A stretch of 10,404 nt of DNA from Maribacter sp. GTDB lineage: Bacteria; Bacteroidota; Bacteroidia; Flavobacteriales; Flavobacteriaceae. Positions 6,024 to 10,404 of this stretch are shown here, piece after piece; the first letter of the stretch is position 1, and each line of letters opens with the position of its first letter. The translations under genes and the position numbers were made by a program. The notes under the pieces were generated by a model. It did not search any database and had not been told where the DNA came from. It was given only the letters and a program-made list of their open reading frames with translations. Where the stretch lies: assembly GCA_013001935.1 (NCBI GenBank), contig JABDKZ010000058.1, forward strand, positions 1-10,404, given 5' to 3'.

Positions 6024-9008
6024 ATGCGTTTCGGAACCTTTTCCGAACTGGCACTCCTGCAATTGGCCCAAGCAAACCATGTGACCCAATTGGCACTGAC
6101 CGATATCAACAACACTTCTGCCGGGCTCAATTTTGTGCGTAAGGCCAAACAATTCAACATACGGCCTATCCTCGGCATCGATTTTAGGAATGGGGTAGAT
6201 CCATGCTTTGTGGGTATTGCCAAGAACAACGAAGGCTATCAGGAATTGAACACCTTTTTATCGTGGCATCTGCATAAAGGGGAAGCGCTACCTGCCATTG
6301 CCCCACATTTTGATAATGCCTATGTCATTTACCCCTTTGAGAAAGTATTGCTCAATGACCAGATTACCTTTTCCGAGGACGAGTATATTGGTATTTCAGT
6401 TACCGATCTGCGACGATTGCCATTTTCCAAGTTGTTGGAGCTGAAGACTAAATTGGTGGTATTGCAGCCTGTTACCTTTAGGAACAAACGTGATTTTAAT
6501 GCCCATCGACTTTTACGTGCCATTGACAATAATACATTGCTGAGCAAACTGCCCAAGACCGAGGAAGCCCATGAGGGCGAAAAGATGTTCCCCATCCAAA
6601 ATCTGGCGGCGGCCTTTTCGGAATACCCCTTTATTTTGGAGAATACCGAGAAGTTGATGAATTCCTGCAGCATACATTTCGATTTTTCGGAGGGGCGCGA
6701 ACCCCAGAACCAAAAGACCTATTTAAAAACCAAGGAAGAAGATGAAGAACTTCTTGGGCAATTATGTCAAAAGGGTTTGCCTTACCGCTATCCCGAAGTG
6801 AATGATACGATTCTGAATCGGTTGGAAAAAGAATTGACCCTTATCAAGAAAATGGGGTTCGTCTCCTATTTCCTTATCAATTGGGATATTGTTTCCCATG
6901 CCCAAAAGAAAGGTTTTTTCTATGTAGGCCGTGGTAGTGGTGCCAATAGTATGGTGGCCTATCTGTTACGGATCACCGATGTGGATCCTATAGAGCTCGA
7001 CCTGTATTTTGAACGCTTCATTAATCTGTACCGGGTAAATCCGCCAGATTTTGATATCGATTTTTCATGGCGCGATCGTGAGGAAATGACCCAGTACATC
7101 TTTGATACGTTTAAGAATACTGTGCTTTTAGGTACCTATGTTACTTTTAAGCATAGGGGCGTTGTACGTGAATTGGGGAAGGTGTTCGGGCTTCCAAAGA
7201 GTGAGATCGATCTATTGTCTAATGGGCGGTATCAGCCTTCAAGGCTCGATGAGGTTTCGCGTTTGGTCTTGAAATATGGCGAGTTGATCAAGGGCATGCC
7301 CAATTATTTAAGCATTCATGCCAGTGGTATTTTGATCAGTGAAAAGCCCGTACACTATTTTTCGGCCACCCACTTGCCGCCCAAGGGCTTCGCCACAGTG
7401 CTTTTTGATATGGTAATCGCTGAGGATGTGGGCTTGTATAAATTCGATATTTTGGGGCAGCGGGGGCTGGCAAAGATCAAGGAGACTTTGGAGATCTTGG
7501 AAGACAGCCGCCCCGAGGAAGCCTCAAAGTTCGATATTCATGACATCAAAGCTTTCAAAAATGACCCCAATATCAATGATATGATAAAGACCGCCCAATG
7601 CATGGGGTGTTTTTATGTGGAGTCGCCGGCCATGCGTATGCTGCTCAAAAAATTGCAGGTAGACAATTATTTGGGCTTGGTCGCAGCAAGCTCCATTATA
7701 CGCCCTGGGGTATCTAAAAGCGGAATGATGCGGGAATATATTCTACGGCACCGCAATCCAGGGCGGGCAAAGGAAAAGGCGCATCCCGTGATGTTGGATA
7801 TTATGCCAGAGACTTATGGTGTCATGGTCTACCAGGAAGATGTGATCAAGGTGGCCAACTGTTTTGCAGGTCTAGATCTTGGCGAGGCCGATGTACTGCG
7901 TAGGGGTATGAGTGGCAAATTCCGTTCGCGGGAAGAGTTTCAAAAGGTAAAGGATAAGTTCATCGACAATTGCCGGGAAAAGGAGTATGATGAGAAACTT
8001 ATTTTTGAGATATGGGACCAGATTGCCAGCTTTGCGGGCTATGCCTTTGCTAAGGGGCATTCTGCCTCTTATGCTGTCGAAAGTTATCAAAGTCTGTTCT
8101 TGAGGGCCTATTATCCATTGGAGTATATGGTAGCCGTGCTCAATAATGGGGGCGGTTTTTACCGCGCCGAAACGTACATTCATGAGGCCCGTATGTTGGG
8201 AGCCACGATTCATGGGCCCTGCGTGAACAAAAGCCAACCCGCCAACTGTATTTATGGCAAACAATTGTATTTGGGCCTTATGTATTTAAAGGAACTGGAA
8301 AGCCGTGTTATGGAACGTATTCTAAAGGAAAGAACCACGAACGGTGTTTTTACCTCCTTGGCCAATTTTCTAGATCGAGTGGTCATCTCCATAGAGCAGG
8401 CGAGTATCCTTATTCGTATCGATGCCTTCCGGTTCACCCAAATCAACCAGCACGAGTTGTTGTGGCAGGCTCATTTGTTTCTCTCCAAGGGGATGTTGGT
8501 AGAACACCCAAAACTCTTTCCGCCACGGCATCAAAAGTTCAGTATTCCCAAGATGCATACCACCGATCTTGAAATGGCGTTTACCCAATTGGAACTCTTG
8601 GGTTTTTGTCTCTGCAGTCCCTTTGAGTTATTGAAAGAGCCACCAAAAAATGAGCATGGCAGCAGGGATTTGGAGCGCTATTTAGGAAACCATATCGATA
8701 TTTACGGCTATCTGGTCACGGTCAAGAATACCAGTACCCATAACGGAAAACGCATGCATTTTGCCACCTTGTTGGACCAACAGGGCGAGGTTTTCGATAC
8801 GGTATTGTTCCCACCAGTAGCGGCCCAATATTATTTTAGGGGGAGGGGCGTATATCGCTTTTATGGCAAGGTGGTAAGCGAGTTTGGTTTTTTGAGCATT
8901 GAGGTAATCAAAATGCTAAAACAGGATTATGTGCAAGATCCCCGCTATGCAGATATGAAGACGGCGAACAGGGTGTTTAAGGAGAAAGAAAAAAGAATTG
9001 AGAATTGA
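6024..9008 (+). CDS. dnaE: DNA polymerase III alpha subunit, short DnaE2/ImuC-like translesion type
   Basis: A 994-residue C-family DNA polymerase counted from the first ATG; similarity begins about 10 codons upstream, where the start is non-canonical. Order of domains: PHP domain (about 1-210, with LALTDINNTSAG), palm with GRGSGANSMVAYLLRITDVDP (302-322) and the catalytic Asp342/Asp344 of PDFDIDF, third catalytic Asp475 in YKFDILGQRGL, fingers with YVESPAMRMLLKKLQ, RPGVSKSGMM, TYGVMVYQEDVIKVA, LRRGMSGK and FAKGHSASYAVESYQ, an HhH region (about 770-810), and an OB domain (about 890-965). It ends soon after the OB domain and lacks the tau-binding tail, so at about 1000 residues it is shorter than a replicative DnaE. 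That and its place after dinB indicate the error-prone DnaE2/ImuC class that extends past lesions, not the replicase. Calling it DnaE2 rather than a divergent DnaE is inference. Confidence 0.9.
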   Translation: MRFGTFSELALLQLAQANHVTQLALTDINNTSAGLNFVRKAKQFNIRPILGIDFRNGVDPCFVGIAKNNEGYQELNTFLSWHLHKGEALPAIAPHFDNAYVIYPFEKVLLNDQITFSEDEYIGISVTDLRRLPFSKLLELKTKLVVLQPVTFRNKRDFNAHRLLRAIDNNTLLSKLPKTEEAHEGEKMFPIQNLAAAFSEYPFILENTEKLMNSCSIHFDFSEGREPQNQKTYLKTKEEDEELLGQLCQKGLPYRYPEVNDTILNRLEKELTLIKKMGFVSYFLINWDIVSHAQKKGFFYVGRGSGANSMVAYLLRITDVDPIELDLYFERFINLYRVNPPDFDIDFSWRDREEMTQYIFDTFKNTVLLGTYVTFKHRGVVRELGKVFGLPKSEIDLLSNGRYQPSRLDEVSRLVLKYGELIKGMPNYLSIHASGILISEKPVHYFSATHLPPKGFATVLFDMVIAEDVGLYKFDILGQRGLAKIKETLEILEDSRPEEASKFDIHDIKAFKNDPNINDMIKTAQCMGCFYVESPAMRMLLKKLQVDNYLGLVAASSIIRPGVSKSGMMREYILRHRNPGRAKEKAHPVMLDIMPETYGVMVYQEDVIKVANCFAGLDLGEADVLRRGMSGKFRSREEFQKVKDKFIDNCREKEYDEKLIFEIWDQIASFAGYAFAKGHSASYAVESYQSLFLRAYYPLEYMVAVLNNGGGFYRAETYIHEARMLGATIHGPCVNKSQPANCIYGKQLYLGLMYLKELESRVMERILKERTTNGVFTSLANFLDRVVISIEQASILIRIDAFRFTQINQHELLWQAHLFLSKGMLVEHPKLFPPRHQKFSIPKMHTTDLEMAFTQLELLGFCLCSPFELLKEPPKNEHGSRDLERYLGNHIDIYGYLVTVKNTSTHNGKRMHFATLLDQQGEVFDTVLFPPVAAQYYFRGRGVYRFYGKVVSEFGFLSIEVIKMLKQDYVQDPRYADMKTANRVFKEKEKRIEN

Positions 9009-9013
9009 ATATT

Positions 9014-9039
9014 GGAGTTGAAAATAAGAACCTAACTCC
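9014..9039. other. Inverted repeat GGAGTT-N14-AACTCC after dnaE, weak terminator candidate
   Basis: GGAGTT (9014-9019) and AACTCC (9034-9039) could form a 6-bp stem, plus one G-U pair, 5 bases after the dnaE stop. No T-run follows, so this is only a weak candidate for transcription termination or mRNA end protection. Confidence 0.25.
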
Positions 9040-9108
9040 CTATTATTGAATAAGGAAAAAAGCAATATTTGTTTTTAACAATTTCATAATCAGATTTTTA
9101 ATTAACTA

Positions 9109-9225
9109 ATGAAAGTAACATTGTTAAATATAGCAGCAGATTCATGGATTAATTTGGAATTTAATAATTCTTATTTAATTTTGACGTCCCTGAAAGGAGG
9201 TTCTGAATATTCAGATAGCCTTTGA
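9109..9225 (+). CDS. Doubtful small ORF, 38 codons
   Basis: An ATG-started ORF in the 238-bp AT-rich spacer between dnaE and the DUF4136-like gene, ending 21 bases before the next ATG. It begins MKVTLLNIAADSWINLEF and ends SLKGGSEYSDSL. I recognise no family. The amino-acid mix looks ordinary for protein, and the AAAGGAGG at 9193-9200 falls inside it as Lys-Gly-Gly codons. There is no convincing promoter, and an ORF of this length is expected by chance, so it may be non-coding. Confidence 0.2.
   Translation: MKVTLLNIAADSWINLEFNNSYLILTSLKGGSEYSDSL
9203..9214. promoter_or_regulatory. Perfect 12-bp palindrome CTGAATATTCAG
   Basis: CTGAATATTCAG lies 32 bases upstream of the DUF4136-like gene start and directly after AAAGGAGGTT (9193-9202). 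A perfect 12-mer palindrome at this distance fits a dimeric regulator site or a short RNA hairpin near the leader. Function is inference. Confidence 0.35.
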
Positions 9226-9246
9226 GTTAAACCAAAAAAAATTGTA

Positions 9247-9876
9247 ATGAAAAAACTACTTGTTTTTTGTGGCGCTGCTATGGCGTCGCTATTACTAGCC
9301 TCATGTTTTAAAACGCCCGACACGAATTCCCTTTCCAGGGAACTGGTAGTTGCAACAGACCGAGATCTTAACGTAAACTTTTCGAGCTATTCCACTTACC
9401 ACATTTCAGATACCATTCCGAGGATAACCAATGATCCCACCGATACTATCATTACGGGTCCGGAAGCTGAGGAAATTGTAAACAGGATAAAGGAAAGATT
9501 GAATGCGCGTGGGTATACCTTTGTAGAAAGGTCAGCAAACCCAGACTTGGCGGTGATACCTGCCGTTGTTCGAGTGACGAATGTAGGCACTTCCTGTACA
9601 GGTTGGTGGGGTGGTTACCCTGGTTACTGGCCTCCTGGTTATTGGCGCCCAGGCTATGGGTATTATTATCCCTATTGCGGTATCTATAGCTTTGAGACAG
9701 GCTCATTGAATATAGACATGCTTGACCTGGTCAACGCTCCGAATAACAATAATATTAGTGCCACATGGACAGCTGTCCTTTTCGGTTCTCTCAATTCATC
9801 GGACGCAGTCAATCTGGATCGCGCGCTCAATGGCGTAGATCAGGCTTTTGATCAATCTCCTTATATAACCAAGTAA
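9247..9876 (+). CDS. DUF4136-like envelope lipoprotein
   Basis: A 209-residue lipoprotein. The signal peptide ends in a lipobox LLASC with Cys20. Residues about 43-115 fit the DUF4136 pattern: NFSSYSTYHISD, then EEIVNRIKERLNARGYTF and PDLAVIPAVVR, a small alpha/beta domain common in Bacteroidota and Proteobacteria lipoproteins. Residues 119-144 form an aromatic, Gly- and Pro-rich stretch (WWGGYPGYWPPGYW and GYGYYYPYC) that interrupts the domain before the last strands (GSLNIDMLDL, ATWTAVLFG). There is no catalytic motif; the role is probably structural or binding at the outer membrane. It is followed after 10 bp by an outer-membrane barrel gene, so the two are likely co-expressed and may act together. 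A-rich sequence (AAAAAAAATTG) precedes the ATG. Confidence 0.85.
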   Translation: MKKLLVFCGAAMASLLLASCFKTPDTNSLSRELVVATDRDLNVNFSSYSTYHISDTIPRITNDPTDTIITGPEAEEIVNRIKERLNARGYTFVERSANPDLAVIPAVVRVTNVGTSCTGWWGGYPGYWPPGYWRPGYGYYYPYCGIYSFETGSLNIDMLDLVNAPNNNNISATWTAVLFGSLNSSDAVNLDRALNGVDQAFDQSPYITK

Positions 9877-9886
9877 AAAAAAAGCT

Positions 9887-10404
9887 ATGAGATTTTCTAT
9901 AATATTCCTTCTTTTGGCATGTACACAATTGACCATTGCCCAAACCTACGGTAGTGGCAATGTTATACTGAGAAACAGCAATCAATTTATAATAAATTGG
10001 GAGGTCGCTATTCCCAATAACAGTAATTATGTGACCAAGACCAGTTTTTCAAATGGTAGGGCCGAATATCGCTATTTGTATAATGACCAATTTGCCATAG
10101 GGGCATCAATTGGCTGGAATTCTTTCAGTGAAAAAGTAGACAGGCAACTTTATGAGACACCAGATGGTAGCAATGCCGTATTTACCGATTTGATCAGACA
10201 GGTGTATAAACTCCCGATCAGCTTGGACGGTTATTATTATATTGGGGCTGGTGAAGACTTCCGTCCTTACGTAGGCCTAGGTCTTGGAGCCAATTATGCA
10301 CAGCAAGAGGTCTATTACAATGTTTTTGTAACAGAAGACAAAAATTGGGGCTTTTTGGCTAGACCTGAAATTGGGGCCCAATATATGTTTAGTCGGGATA
10401 TGGG
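9887..10404 (+). CDS. Outer-membrane beta-barrel protein (3' end outside window)
   Basis: The frame is open from ATG 9887 to the window end (172 complete codons). It starts with a signal peptide MRFSIIFLLLACTQLTIA, cleavage probably before QTYGSG. The mature part shows alternating hydrophobic and polar strands ending in aromatic residues, with short turns: AEYRYLYND, FAIGASIGWNS, RPYVGLGLGANYAQQEVYY, and ARPEIGAQYMF. This is the pattern of small outer-membrane beta-barrel proteins of the opacity/OmpW-like type (OMP_b-brl domain) abundant in Bacteroidota. The substrate or function cannot be told. Although the signal peptide contains a Cys (LLACT), the context LACTQ with a following LTIAQ favours ordinary signal peptidase I cleavage. 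It lies 10 bp downstream of the lipoprotein gene with a run of nine A as its ribosome-binding region, so the two form an operon. Confidence 0.85.
   Translation, partial: MRFSIIFLLLACTQLTIAQTYGSGNVILRNSNQFIINWEVAIPNNSNYVTKTSFSNGRAEYRYLYNDQFAIGASIGWNSFSEKVDRQLYETPDGSNAVFTDLIRQVYKLPISLDGYYYIGAGEDFRPYVGLGLGANYAQQEVYYNVFVTEDKNWGFLARPEIGAQYMFSRDM

Noticed and set aside
7872..8588. Minus-strand ORFs inside dnaE
   Set aside because: Antisense readings of conserved polymerase motifs; no independent evidence of coding.
9193..9200. AAAGGAGG as ribosome-binding site of the DUF4136-like gene
   Set aside because: It ends 46 bases before the ATG, far too distant, with no ATG, GTG or TTG start at proper spacing after it.

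Overview
The window looks like chromosome from a marine-type Flavobacteriaceae bacterium (Bacteroidota), perhaps near Maribacter, Zobellia or Arenibacter. That placement rests on moderate-to-low GC, A-rich rather than GGAGG-type ribosome-binding regions, many lipobox lipoproteins, a small Flavobacteriia-type membrane protein (DUF6747-like), and protein sequences typical of the family. It is inference, as no database search was possible.

Left part (1-4031). The 3' end of a Gfo/Idh/MocA oxidoreductase gene runs into a convergent gene for a secreted protein with an Ig-like Kre9/KNH-type domain, a Lys/Pro/Glu repeat linker and a C-terminal beta domain. A 194-bp divergent spacer, holding a plausible Bacteroidetes-type promoter for the secreted protein, leads to a two-gene unit: a fold-type II PLP serine racemase/threonine dehydratase and, 9 bp later, an ADP-ribosylglycohydrolase-family lipoprotein.

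Middle part (4032-9008). A 56-residue one-helix membrane protein precedes the main system: a catalytically intact Y-family DNA polymerase (DinB-like) followed by a short DnaE2/ImuC-like C-family polymerase. This resembles the ImuB-DnaE2 translesion (mutasome) cassette, but no ImuA-like, UmuD-like or LexA-like gene lies beside it. The dinB leader has two nested inverted repeats, one ending at the base before the start codon. The two polymerase genes are separated by 384 bp filled mainly by an 82-bp tandem repeat (about 2.7 copies) with an internal hairpin. The conserved N-terminus of the DnaE protein reads on upstream of its first ATG without any ATG, GTG or TTG, so its start is non-canonical, mutated or affected by a sequence error.

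Right part (9009-10404). After an AT-rich spacer with one doubtful 38-codon ORF come a DUF4136-like lipoprotein with an aromatic/Gly/Pro segment and, 10 bp later, an outer-membrane beta-barrel protein cut by the window end. Together they look like an envelope operon.

No tRNA, rRNA, CRISPR array, transposase or phage gene was seen.
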